Below are positions 11,573-22,604 of a stretch of DNA of 64,000 nucleotides, piece after piece (position 1 is the first letter of the stretch; every line of letters starts with the position of its first letter). A program made the position numbers and the translations under genes. Under the pieces are notes generated by a model. The model was not told the origin of the DNA and did not search any database. It saw only the letters and a list, made by a program, of their open reading frames with translations. This stretch comes from Rutpela maculata. Its lineage: Eukaryota; Arthropoda; Insecta; Coleoptera; Cerambycidae. Location: NCBI GenBank assembly GCA_936432065.2, contig OW386290.2, forward strand, positions 52,780,843-52,844,842, read 5' to 3'.

Positions 11573-11784
11573 TCAAACACCGAGGAATCATTTTGATCTC
11601 CCCAAATTAAGATTTCTGCTATCGATCTCAAGGATTCGACTAGTAATCCCCGGTTATGTTCTGAAACGGTTTGATTTCTTGATAAAACATTATAGAGATA
11701 TTTCAAATGTTCTAAGGAATGTAAATTCTTTGGACGACCCCATCCTCCACCAAACCAACTTCTACTTCTAAACATATTTTGCAT
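11573..11784 (-). CDS. Clec16a: CLEC16A/ema orthologue, exon 1 with start codon
   Basis: CLEC16A (Drosophila ema) is an endosome/Golgi-associated membrane-trafficking protein needed for endosome maturation, autophagy and mitophagy. This exon carries the family N-terminus: MFRSRSWFGGGWGRPKNLHS, then LEHLKYLYNVL and SIAEILIWGDQNDSSVFE. The first Met at 11784 gives MQN before MFRSRSW. The inner Met three codons later matches the vertebrate start better and could be the real one. The donor GT is at 11572-11571 (GTGAGT). With exons 2-6 the window covers about 596 residues, against roughly 1,000 in the family, so the C-terminal part is missing at the left edge. All six exons join in frame without stops, which argues for a working gene despite introns full of mobile elements. 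Confidence 0.96.
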
Positions 11785-12327
11785 TTATTTTTCTCTTTTT
11801 GTTTGTCAGGAAAGTTTCAACATTTTCTTTTTGTTAATAACTAGAATAACGTAATCAATTAAATCTTAATGTTGGGTAAAATAGGTTTTGGAATTGTACT
11901 GGAATTTTGTACTTTACTTCACTTTATTGCGTTTGTTTATTACACGCATAATCGTTCAGGAAATATAAAAAGAAATCAACAATACACCATCATCTTCATT
12001 TATTTCCGTCAAAACGTTTTTTGCAATGATCATTCGTTAAATGTCACTTGTCAGATGGTTGACCTTGACAGGTTGCATTAGACAGAAATATCATTAGTTA
12101 AAATAAAAAATCATAAGGATTAAATCCGTATCTACTATCGATTCACGATTTTCTCGCATTTGAGTTGGCTGATGTTATATTTCAAAGGTCGATATACTAG
12201 ATATACTAAAAATCGTCAAAACCCAGAGACGAACCCACGGGGGGTTATGGGGGGGTACGCTCCCCCCCCAATGTTGATTGAGTTGGGAAAATCACCAAAA
12301 ATGTAAAAAAATCTTTATTGGGTATAA

Positions 12328-13502
12328 TGGGGTCGTTGCACGTATTTTTTTTATTGCATATTCTGAAAATATAATGAAAAATATTAGACCCGTGTTTTTT
12401 GTTTTTTTTTTTTGCATGCGTTTTAAGGGTGTAAATTAGCATAAAAGTTGAAATGATGACGTAGCGCGGGCAACGCCGAATGCCTCCGAAAATAGTCGGA
12501 ACTTACCGATCCATCCGTGCCCGTCCCCGTCATTCAAGCGCTAGAGATGGGTCCGGTTCCTTTAGTGGTTTCGGTCCGTTTGGAACCGTTCCGCTTGTGG
12601 ATTCGTTCCATCGGATCCGCTTCAAAATGTTTACGCAATTAGGTAGGAAACTAAAAATTGTCCATCACTTTTTTCTATTATTTTTATACAGGTATCTACT
12701 ATCTATCAATATCAAGTCAATGGATATTTTTGTTTTTTTTTTTGTTGCATGCGTTTTAAGAGTGTAAATTAGCATCAAAGTTGACGTAGGCGGGCAACGC
12801 CGAATGCCTCCGAAATTAGTCGGAACTTACCGATCTATCCGTGCCCGTCCCTGTCATTCATAATAAAACAAAATGTCTGTGTTGGTTTGACAGTTTGATA
12901 TTGTGCATGTTAGTTTTAAAAGGTCCTCTGGACACGTCACTCCCGCGCAAGAATTTTATTGGCTCCTGGAGTTACCAGGCAACCTGTCTCTTTTACAAAT
13001 CTTGACCTAAGCCTATGTGTCGATCAATAATCCGACGCAAGAGCATCATCGTTTTCAATTTGGTGGTTTAAATTTCGGACAGTAGTTTGGTCAATTCATG
13101 TAACACAGGGCATTAACAAACCCACAGTTACATTTTCCATACAAAATCACACTCAATTTCGATATAGTGCAACGATCCCAGTACACACATATCATACCAG
13201 ATCAATGGACCGCAGACCCGGTTCGATCGACATCGTGGATTCGTTCGGACCCATTCCACCTCCGGATTCGTTCACTTGAAACGGGTCCGCCCGGACCGCC
13301 CATCTCTATCAAGCGCATCAGCGTTTTCATGACGTAGCAAGGGCACAGGAATTGTGCTGACGGCGCCATTTATTTTAAAGTGGTGTAGTTCAAATTTTGC
13401 GCAATAGTTTGGTCAATGTATGTAACACAGGGCATTAACAAACCCACAGTTACATTTTCCATACAAAATCAGACTCAATTTCGATATAGTGCAACGACCC
13501 CA
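12328..13502. mobile_element. TIR element nested in the 2.8-kb hAT
   Basis: TGGGGTCGTTGCAC at 12328 is repeated exactly, inverted, as GTGCAACGACCCCA ending at 13502. Its body is interrupted by the hAT at 12542-13308. A diverged partial copy of the same body (about 12725-13180, ending GTGCAACGATCCCA) lies inside that inner hAT. No target duplication was recognised. Confidence 0.7.
12542..13308. mobile_element. hAT-type element (767 bp) with 8-bp target duplication
   Basis: The left end is TAGAGATGGGTCCGG and the right end, inverted, CGGACCGCCCATCTCTA. Exact 8-bp duplications TCAAGCGC lie at 12534-12541 and 13309-13316. The interior has GGTCCG/CGGACC-rich subterminal sequence and a diverged partial copy of the element it interrupts. 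No transposase is present. Confidence 0.88.
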
Positions 13503-13990
13503 TTGAAAAAAACGAATAATGAGTTGATAAAAATTAAATGACACTGTCACTATGACCATTTTTTTATAAATAATTTTAATTGATATTATTTATGACTAGA
13601 TGTAACTGATGTGAGAGCCACAGAATAGTCGACGGACAACGCACAACGCCGACGGGCCTACGCGACGGGCCTACGCGACGGGCCAACAAAATAAACTCGT
13701 CAACTCGCGGAAATTCGACGTTCGACCCAGTAGACGGCACGGCCAGAGCATACAATTCTCAAAGACTGTCTTACATTAGAAATATTAGAATATTACTCCT
13801 TTTTGCCTTTATCAATACAATACTTTGTCCTAGCTATAAAGTCGTTTGTTGTTGGTTTATACTGAGTATCACTAATATCAGTTACCAACCTCTCAACGAG
13901 AGATAATAATAATAACAAATTGTTGTCGATCAGAAATTGTTAAAATATTAAATTTTTAGAGGACACTGAATCAGAATCTGGGACTATTAA

Positions 13991-14142
13991 AGGGGTCTAC
14001 AGACGATCCAGCTGCTGGGACCCGACATTATTGGTACGCTTTGAAGATAATTGGAATTCCAGCGGACCAGTTAACTTTTACGAATGAGTTCAAAGCATGC
14101 CGACAAGGCTGGCTCCCTGCCGCTGGATCGTGTGTAGACCCC
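13991..14142. mobile_element. Palindromic TTAA-flanked MITE, copy 1
   Basis: The ends GGGGTCTACA and TGTAGACCCC are inverted, and most of the body is palindromic (ACGATCCAGC and GCTGGATCGT, AAGCGTACC-like and GCATGCCGAC). TTAA lies on both sides (13987-13990 and 14143-14146), as for piggyBac-type insertions. No gene is present. Confidence 0.75.
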
Positions 14143-14587
14143 TTAATGCTACATATTGCGTATCACAATGTGAAGTGGGAAGTGGCCGGTAGCCGTACTA
14201 GCGCGGACGTTCACGAGCTTGCGCCCCGACTTGCGCGTAATCGTATTGTATAGTGTATTCCACAAATATTTCATCGATACAAAAAAGCTCGCAAAAAAGC
14301 ATAAAGGATGCCGACCGCTTCTAGTTAGTGTACCGCCCGCCGGTCCAATTTGACAACGTTAGTCCACGTTGACCACCAACCTATCATAATTTCGGTAGAG
14401 AAAATTTAAACCAATTATATTCAGTGGGAGTGGCCTACATTTTTGTTCGGAAATATGTGACCATTTTTTTTGTGATGATAATAAAGAAGCCGAACACTTT
14501 TATGGCCTTTTATGTAAATAGACTGAAATTGATACAGGTCGGTACCCTTTACGTTTTTTTGCGAACTTTTTTATATAGCTGGATTAA

Positions 14588-14737
14588 GAGGTCTACACAA
14601 GATCCAGCGGCATGAACCAGCCATGTCGGCATGCTTTGAACTTATTCGTAAAAGTGAACTGGTCCGCTAAAAATTCCAATTATCTTCAAAGCGTACCGAC
14701 AATGTCGGGTCCCTGCCGCTGGATCGTGTGTAGACCC
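14588..14737. mobile_element. Palindromic TTAA-flanked MITE, copy 2
   Basis: A second member of the family at 13991 lies here in the opposite orientation (GAGGTCTACAC ... GTGTAGACCC). It shares the GGACCAGT, CCAATTATCTTCAAAGCGTACC and CCTGCCGCTGGATCGTGTGT segments. TTAA is present at the left (14584-14587) and lost at the right. Confidence 0.7.
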
Positions 14738-16830
14738 TATTATCGTTGGTACAAACTATATCTTGTTTTTCTCCACGGTCATTAAACTATAACGGTTACC
14801 TCATCCAGTAGCTCTTAGACGAAGGAGAGCGCGGGGTCAACTTAGGTCTAGCGCCTACATCATGTAGTTTAGTTAAACTTCTTTTGCATAATATTTGTAT
14901 CGCTAGGCTACTTATAGATTAAGTCTGAAATAAAAAAAAACATAAGGAAATATAAGTTGTAAAAAAAATGGGCAGTTGGCAAATTAGTTGTAGCTTCCCC
15001 CCCCCAAAAAAAATAGCTGGGTTCGTCTCTGTCAAAACCTCTTAATTCTCAGCTACAGCTCCTATTTTGATCATTTTTTTAAAATGTGTGTTTTGTAATA
15101 TTATTCAAAATCAGAAACATCCCAAGTGGCGTAAATAATAATTTATATTGTTTAACAATAATAACAATATTTACAAAAAAAATATATTTAAAAAAAATTT
15201 TTTCGCGATATTTATAAAACATTTAGTTGTTTTTATTGAAAACGTATTGTAAATGTTTCTCATAGTTGGGGTTGATAATTATTTATATTGTTTAAACAAT
15301 AATAACAACGCTTACAGGAAAAATCTATTTTTTTATGTTTTTTTTTCCGATATTCATGAAAGTCAGATTAGTCCAGTGTTTGAAAGGTTTTTCGCTCAGA
15401 ATTCTTTCGGATAAAACCGATTGCCGTGAAATTTGGACTGTAATTAGGGAATGGCTCAAGGAATCAAAGTTATATAGTGCCAATGTGTGTTTGTAGCCTG
15501 GGGGTGGATGGCACCCTTTTTCTCGGGGGTGGAAATTATTATGTTCAAAGTAACTGCAAAAATCGATAGAGGAATGAATTCTAAACAATTCTTTTGACGA
15601 GTCAACACTTTTTGAGTCAGTCTTGATTGAAAAATGTTGATTTTTCATCTAAAAAATGCATGCTTTAGAACGATTTTTCACTAATAACTCGAAAACTTTA
15701 CGTTTTACCAAAAAAGTTATTATGAGCAAAAATGAACCCTATAAAATAACAAATCGATTGGTTTTTCCTTTATTTCTGTGGATGCAATACGAACCGAGTT
15801 ATGGCTCGATGAAGGCGAATTTTTGTTCGCCGAAAACTGAATTCGATCCTTTCAACGTTAAATAACGGAAAAACGGAAAATTTTTGGAGGAAAACATATA
15901 AGACATTTTTAAAAGTAGTTGAAAAGACCTTTTAGCATAAAAACTAACGGACTTATGATGAAAATAAAATGGCTGTCTCTTTTTTTCAGAGGAAAAATCA
16001 GCAATGAAACCAATAGCTTCACCGCAAGAATTGAAACGTAATCCATTTACAATTTACTTTATTTAAGTACTAACAATATGTTATAAAAGTTTGACCGGTT
16101 TAGGATGCCTATATTTGAAAAAAGTTTGATTCAAATTTGAAATGATTTTTGAAATTTCTTAAAAAATTTTCATTTTTTCACAATAATTCAAAAGCTAAAG
16201 AAGATACGTAAAAAATTCTAGAGTACAATATTACTGTACGGAGCTGCTAAAGAGATACAGTTGAAAAAATTGAGCCGTGTCGAAGACTTATCAGCGTTTC
16301 TCAAGCAGATGCGCTATGATTGGTTTTTCAATGATAACTTCCTTAATTTTTAAGCTATTCAATCGCCCCAAAAATCATTTTACATGGAACTTTAAGGGCT
16401 ACAAGGCATGTAAAGTTGAACTTCCTTGACCCTTTCGTTATTGAGATTTTTGAGTTTAAAGGGCTCGGGGAAGGTGGTCCTCGCACTCAAATGCAAACTT
16501 ACAACGGTGATATCTCAGTTAATTTTCATTCTAGGGAAATAAAAAAAACAAAATTTTCATTAAAAAAAAAACCTAAATTTTTGTACTCTAGCATTTTTTA
16601 TGTTGTATCTTCTTTAGTCTTTGAATTATTGTGAAGAAACAAAAATTTTTTAAGAAATTTCAAAATTCATTTTAAATTTGTATGAAACTTTTTTTTAAAT
16701 ATAGGCATTCTAAACCGGTCAAACATCTAGAACATATTGTTAGTACTTAAACAAAGTAAATTGTAAATGGATTACATTCAATTTCAATTCTTGTGGTGAA
16801 ACCATTGGTTTCATTGCTGATTTTTTCTCC

Positions 16831-16855
16831 ATCATAACTCCGTTAGTTTTTATGG
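16831..16855 (+). repeat. Target-site duplication, left copy
   Basis: The sequence starting ATCATAACTCCGTTAG and ending TTTATGG recurs exactly at 18816-18840 on the other side of the LINE insertion. The first three bases could belong to the tail repeat, so the true duplication is 22-25 bases. Confidence 0.85.
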
Positions 16856-18818
16856 AGTTCGTCTAGTGATTTCAAAGACATCGGACGCGTTTAAGTTCGG
16901 TGCCAGTAATCTGGCCTAAATCTCGATTAAAAGCCGACACAATAGGACGAAATTACGCTGATGTGATAAGTGATAAATAATACGCAAAGTGATATGTAAA
17001 ATAACATTACAACAGTTAAGTTATATAGCTAATATTTAATTAATGTGGGTGATTAGAATATCTCAGTGCATAAAAAGTGGAGAATAACCCGAGAGTCTCT
17101 AGGAAACCATAAATCAATCAACACTAAGGCTAAAGATAAGTCTACACTCGACTATACCACTTTACTTAAATTTATACCTATATGCTTTAAATGCTTGATA
17201 GTTCCTAGACAATAAATTAAAATAAGGGCACTAAATATTTTTCTTTCAGCAAAAATATACAAACCAAACTATTACAAAAATACAAATAATAATTAATAGC
17301 CAAAACCGAATTTCTTTCAGCCAATCAAGAGAATTGCGCACGATATAATAATGGTGATAATAATAACCCGAAATAATTAGTAATGCATCGCTATTAAAGT
17401 GTGATTATACAGATTTCCTGTGTGAACCTTCAAGTGTGTTATTTTCTCATAATTACTAAAAATATCCAAAAAAAAAAAAAAAATGTAATCAAAATTGAAT
17501 ACGTAACGATCAGTGGCGCACTATTCTTAAAGTATACCTTTCAGGTGAGGTTCTCATAATTGCTAAAAATATTCAAACGTTTAATTTGGATTAGATCAGA
17601 AATAATCAATGGGGCACTGTCGGTGTGTAGCGTCCAGGCTGAATTCTTATGGCACCTCAATGTATGTATATGTGATTACAGGTTTCTCTCAGGAAAATGG
17701 TTTCCAAGAAAATACGCACAGAAAAGAGCAATCTTGATACCTAGAGCAGCGGAAACTCAACTCAATAAATAGATCATATTCTGGTAGGCAGGGAGATGAC
17801 TTATAGTGTTCTGTCACCCATAAAAGCTTGAAAAAGTTAAATACAAAGTGTCAACGTATAGAAGTTGTATTTAAGTTTGTATAAGTGAATGTGTAAAATA
17901 ATTTATAACTCGGCTTGATAAGAAATATTAGTTAGTGTTTAATTAGGTACAGAAACCAAAACTTTCCACAGTGCTTCCCTCTAACGCAGTAAATCATAGC
18001 ATATACATAGTGCAGTGAAATCGTGTACCTGGAGACTTTAATGCACATATACTCCACACATGGTCTAACGAAAATGGAAACGCGCTGAAAAACCTAGCAC
18101 ACATGTTTGACTTAACAATAAGAAATACATGGAGTAAAAGTCAAACATGCATTAACACCTGGAGTAATGGAAGCTCAATCACACAAATAGACCATATTCT
18201 GGTAAGCAGAGAGATAAGGGAAAGGATCAAGAAGGTTAAAGCAAAAAGGACAGCAGAAAACCTACTGAAGAAAACGCTAACACTGAACAGCACCAAACTA
18301 AAAATAGGGAGACCATGTTACCCGTGGAAAACAACAATCGAGAAGATCATGAACAAACTGGGAAAGGACCAAACATACTGGGAAAGAAAAGCGAGGGGAA
18401 AGAATGAATTTCACAAAGAAATCGGAGCGATATATACTCTGCCAGAATCAGAAACGGAGGAATCAGAAGTCTCAGAAGAAGAAGAAGACCTGTAGAAACA
18501 GAAGTACAAAAATAGGAGCACAGATAGCAGCGACACAACGCGGCAACATATCTCACAAGAAGACCCAGAATAGGCAGAAGCCCAGAACCAAAAATACAAG
18601 GGGGCTTAAACGCTCCCTCACGACATAATGCGGTAACGCATCTCACAAATACCTACACCTCCCATCCCACATTCCTTTACCATGCGCCATGTGGCTCTCG
18701 CTGCTGGCAACAAGCATGACCTCAGTCCAACCCAGCGTGGACGTAGCAGGCCCAGCTGTATAACTTGGGAGTGGCAGCAATGCCTACCGCACGCTGGTAA
18801 ATCAAATCAAATCAAATC
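16856..18818 (+). mobile_element. Short LINE-derived insertion with AAATC tail and long target duplication
   Basis: This is an insertion of about 2 kb into the right arm of the foldback element. Its 3' end is a run of AAATC units (about 18799-18818), and a 22-25 base target duplication flanks it. It carries an endonuclease remnant at 18028-18495. An earlier partial copy of the same coding segment lies near 17755-17800 (ATAGATCATATTCTGGTAGG against ATAGACCATATTCTGGTAAG), so part of the element is internally duplicated. There is no reverse transcriptase core. Confidence 0.8.
18028..18495 (+). pseudogene. LINE apurinic-type endonuclease fragment
   Basis: The frame starts PGDFNAHILHTWSNENGN, containing the GDFN motif of LINE endonucleases, and continues to SSITQIDHILVSREIRERIK with the catalytic DH pair of the C-terminal motif. 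It then runs into an unrelated charged, glutamate-rich end (SETEESEVSEEEEDL). N-terminal endonuclease motifs and reverse transcriptase are missing, so it cannot work alone. Confidence 0.65.
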
Positions 18819-18840
18819 ATAACTCCGTTAGTTTTTATGG
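18816..18840 (+). repeat. Target-site duplication, right copy
   Basis: Right partner of the copy at 16831-16855, directly after the AAATC tail of the LINE insertion. Confidence 0.85.
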
Positions 18841-20557
18841 TAACGACTTTTACCAAAGTTCATTTTAAAGGTGTTTTCAAGTACTTTTAAAAATGTCTTA
18901 TACGTTTTCCTCCAAAATGTTTCCGTTTTCCCATTATTTAACGTTGAAAGGATCGAATTCAGTTTTCGGCGAACAAAAAGTCACCTTCAACGAGCCATAA
19001 CTTGGTTCGTATTGCATCTACAGAAATTAAAATAAAAGTCAATCGATTTGTTATTTTGCTTATAACAATTTTTTTGATAAAACGTAAGGTTTCCGAGTTA
19101 TTAGTGAAAAATCGTTCTAAAACATGCATTTTTTTAGATGAAAAATCAATATTTTCAATCACGAATAACTCAAAAAGTATTGACTCACTGAAAAAACTTC
19201 ATCTGACATTTTTTGCTTAGAATGTATTCCTCTATCGTCGTCTGCCGTCATTTTGAATGTAATTTCCACCCCCGAGAAGGGGGTGGAAATTATCCACCCC
19301 CAGGGTACTTGCGCCACTTGGGATGTTTCTGATCTTGAATAGTATTAAAAAACACACATTTAAAAAAAAAATTATCAAAATCGGAAATGTTGCTGAGAAT
19401 TAAGAAGTGAAAAGCTTTATTGACTCGACTATACTAGTTCACCATACGGAAAAAAGGCCAAGTTTTCGAAAAGCGGAACAACAGCAATTTTTTTACGCAA
19501 AGTTGTAGGTAGGTCTTGGGCACGGTCAGTAAACTATAGTTTATAGACAGTGGGTTTTGTGGGGGTAGATTAAGGTGTCGAGTACCCGAACACCCGATAG
19601 GTGGTGCAACCTATATATATTCAGTAAAATGTCGATTTTTCGGCGTTTTTTAACCCGCAATGACTTAAAAATGGTGTATCGGATCAAGAAATGTAAAGTA
19701 AAAAAAATGTTTAGATATAAATTTTCCACAGCAGAAGAAATTCCATTTTTCCAACCTCTTTTTGGAATCAGTGGAAAATCTGAAATTCGTATGTATACAT
19801 ATTATCCTTAAAAAATGCTTATATCTCGAATACAGTGCATTTTGTCGAAAAATTTGTATCGACCAAAAATGTTTAGCAACAAATTTCCTATAATGAGCCA
19901 CTAAAATTGGAAAATTTCCAGGTGCTTTTCCTTAATTTTCCACTGATTCGGAAAAGCTGTTGGAAAAACGGAAGAAAATTCAATTCTGAACATTTTTTTT
20001 ATTTTACATTTCTTGGTTCAATGCACCGTTTTTAAGTTATTACGGAATTTTTGTTAAAAAACACCGAAAAATCGACATTTTGGTGAAAACCAAAATGTCG
20101 TCAAAATCTGGTGATTCTGGTCAAAAAGACGTCAGGGCACTAAAAATCGACGACAGAATGACGTCTTATAAATGACATTAAAATGACGTGCTACACATCA
20201 CGTCATATTGTCGTCTTTTTTCGGTGTTAAATTTATTTATATTTTATCGGATTACAAACTTTAAAACTCGCCAATGGCATTTTGTTATCGTACGCAGAGT
20301 GTATAGTTTTAAAAAAAAATAAACCGTGTCATGAGGGATAAGTATTGGCGTTTTTATTCGAGGATATAATGTTTTTTAACATTATCCAAAATAATTTATA
20401 TCCGAAAGAGTTTGCAAAGATTCGGCAGTTTATTTGTTTAAATTATATTTCTATCTATTCTCTTAATAATAAAATTAGATTAAAATGCATTAAAAAACAA
20501 AATCTATCTGTTGCGTGTTCCAACTATAAAGTCTTTAGGTAAGTATAGCCTCAGAAA

Positions 20558-20629
20558 GGTTGGTGGCCGAGTGCTTAAGGCGTCGTCTTCCAAGTCATGA
20601 GGTCGGCGATTCGGCCCCTGCTCATTCCG
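20558..20629 (+). repeat. tRNA-like sequence (probable SINE head or tRNA pseudogene)
   Basis: GGTGGCCGAGTGCTTAAGGC resembles the A box of serine/leucine-type tRNAs, and GGCGATTCGGCCCC is a weak B box. The acceptor and anticodon stems do not pair convincingly, so I do not call a working tRNA. It lies within the TTAA-flanked element. Confidence 0.4.
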
Positions 20630-21210
20630 TTTTTTTTATTGCGAAAAAAATTTTAGTTGTTTTTTTTAAGGTAATAATTGCTTATTGGTTTTTTTTCAAT
20701 TTTAGGTCCTTTTTAGACCATTAAATATTCTATTTATGTTGTAGATGATGATATTACACCTTTACCGTTTTTTCTCCAACACGCTTCCCAGGTTTGTATA
20801 AGTACCTCAACTTAAAACTTTAATTCTTAAAATAGTTGACTCCTGACTTCCCCTCCACCGCTCATCAAATTTAAGATAAGGAAAATTTTTTTTTCGGATT
20901 TCTCCCTCTCTGCTCTTCAATTTCGAGATCTGGGGAAAATATATATTTTTTTAACGAACCGCCACTAATACTAATTAATGTAATAATTACATTGTTCAAC
21001 AACTACTCGTACTTCTCAGGTGACACTGGTGACAGTTTAATTAAATTAAATAAGTTCTTCTTAATAATAATTATAAATGTGTAAAAATATTAGTAACTCG
21101 AAGCGAGAACCTGAAAGATTTTCATATATTTTAAATAAGGCAAGAAATTCAATTTCACATAATAAAGACTTCATTCACCACCATAAATACTGCTTTTAGC
21201 ATCCGAAATA

Positions 21211-21298
21211 GCGGTCGCCAAGCTAGCTCAGTTGGTTGAAGCGTCAGTACTGTAATACGGACAACGGGAGACATGTAGGTTCGAACCCTACGGACCGC
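21211..21298 (+). repeat. tRNA-like sequence (tRNA pseudogene or SINE head)
   Basis: TAGCTCAGTTGGTTGAAGCG is a canonical A box and GGTTCGAACCC a perfect B box with a five-pair T stem (GTAGG/CCTAC). The outermost GCGGTC pairs with GACCGC, so an acceptor-like stem exists, but four to five extra bases separate it from the D arm and no regular anticodon arm forms. It is probably an RNA polymerase III promoter relic. It lies inside the TTAA-flanked element. Confidence 0.5.
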
Positions 21299-21975
21299 AA
21301 TTGGTAAAGGTAAGTAAAAATGAATTTAATAACTTAATAAACATTATAATTTGCAGGCAACCCTTGTGAGAAAAAGTTGGAGTGATGGTAAACAATATTA
21401 GATATGTTAATGTAAATAAAATTACGGATGGCTAACAAACAAATTCATTAGGACAAAACTTATTTATGCATTAATTATTTATTTTATTTTTATCAAGTAG
21501 ATTACTAACTAGTATGTAGTTTTATATGTTCCTATTACTAAAAACCTGTGGGGGGATTACCAAATATAACCTGAAAAAGATGTCATTCGTCTGAGACATT
21601 AGGAAGTCATTTTCACGTTTCATTTATGTCATCTAACTCGTCATTTCTCGTCACTCCTGACCACTTTTTCACGTCATTTTCACGTGCCTTTGCTACCTGG
21701 GTATATATGTTACCCCACCTGTTGGGTGTCCAAGTACTCGACACCTTAATTGTTTGTTCTACAACTTCTTTACATTCGATTAAAAATTATTTGTTGACAA
21801 CTTCTGAACTTCGGGAAAGATCTGGATACGTCTAAGTATATCTTTCGACTGCACTTATAGTACTGACAAGAGATATTGTGGTGGAGCTAATCGAGTAAGG
21901 CGGGTCAAAGCTTGCTGATAAAAACGACCAACAAAGGTTCCCGCTACTCTCCTCGCTCCTTCTTTTTACTATATA

Positions 21976-22386
21976 CAGTGTCCGCCAAGAAGTCTGCACC
22001 ATATGGGAAACTATTGTTACTGACTTTCTGAAAAATTTTATTTTTGACAAAACGAGTAAAAAAGTGGAAAATTTTTATTTTTCAAACAGAAAAACCAAAT
22101 TTGATGTCTGGATATAACTTCGCATTATAAGCAACTTCTTTAAATAACAGTTTTCGATATCTTCAAAAATAAAGGTAGTTTTTATACTCTTGAGCGTTGA
22201 GTGAAAATAGACTCTTCAATCAACGTCTTGAGACAATTTCAATAAAATTAATTTTCCGACCTAAACGCCAGGACTAACATACATTCGTTTGAGAACATGC
22301 ACTAACTTTTATTAAAAATTAAAATTTTCAGAAAGTCAATAACAACAGTTTCCCATATAATAATGCAGACTTTTTGGCGGACACTG
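21976..22386. mobile_element. Mariner-type MITE flanked by TA
   Basis: Inverted ends start CAGTGTCCGCCAAGAAGTCT on the left. The right end reads AGACTTTTTGGCGGACACTG. Further inside, CATATGGGAAACTATTGTTA and its inverse pair as well, giving arms of about 70 bases. TA lies on both sides (21974-21975 and 22387-22388). No coding sequence is present. Confidence 0.85.
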
Positions 22387-22604
22387 TATATATTTCCTTA
22401 AGTAGATCTAGTCAAGCTGAACTTCTAAAAATGGTATGAAAGGTCAGACATATTACCAACAGCTGTCCAAAGTACTGCTGTTATTGGCACGTATTTTAAA
22501 CATGGAAATTCTATGATTTCAAATTATAAATAATAGTACAGTAAAATTAATAGTTGACCCTGAACAAATTTGCAACAAGCTGATTTTTTAGGGATTGTAT
22601 TGTA

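Larger units (their letters stand above)
12225..15031. mobile_element. Large hAT-type element (2.8 kb) hosting nested elements
   Basis: The ends are CAGAGACGAACCCA and, inverted, TGGGTTCGTCTCTG (ends at 15031). The same 8 bases, TCAAAACC, flank both sides (12217-12224 and 15032-15039). CAGAG fits the hAT end pattern. G-rich and C-rich runs sit just inside each end. I see no transposase. The interior instead holds a nested TIR element, two palindromic TTAA elements, and a short tandem GACGGGCCTACGC repeat (about 13651-13685). Confidence 0.88.
15041..19404. mobile_element. Long foldback element, interrupted by a LINE
   Basis: The outer ends CTTAATTCTCAGC (15041) and GCTGAGAATTAAG (to 19404) are inverted. 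Further pairs are CATCCCAAGTGGCG (about 15120) with CGCCACTTGGGATG (about 19313), the block at 15630-15900 with 18900-19140, and GACCGGTTTAGGATGCC (about 16092) with GGCATTCTAAACCGGTC (about 16704). Each arm is roughly 1.2 kb, centred near 16410. The right arm is split by the insertion at 16856-18818. Short open frames occur in the arms on both strands and I regard them as noise. Confidence 0.7.
19574..21745. mobile_element. TTAA-flanked (piggyBac-type) non-autonomous element
   Basis: The ends GGTGTCGAGTAC (19574) and GTACTCGACACC (to 21745) are inverted, followed by ACACCC and GGTGG blocks that also pair, about 45 bases in all. TTAA lies at 19570-19573 and at 21746-21749. Inside are a second palindrome (about 19625-20090: GTCGATTTTTCGG with CCGAAAAATCGAC, AAGAAATGTAAA with TTTACATTTCTTG), clusters of ATGACGT-like motifs near both ends (20100-20220, 21590-21690), and two tRNA-like sequences. 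No transposase is present. Confidence 0.75.

Noticed and set aside
12500..12860. CRISPR-like or satellite array from the repeated GCGGGCAACGCCGAATGCCT segment
   Set aside because: There are only two copies about 330 bases apart. They are explained by a partial element copy nested in a hAT.
21211..21298. A functional tRNA gene
   Set aside because: A and B boxes and a T stem exist, but the distance to the acceptor-like stem is wrong and no regular seven-base anticodon loop can be drawn.
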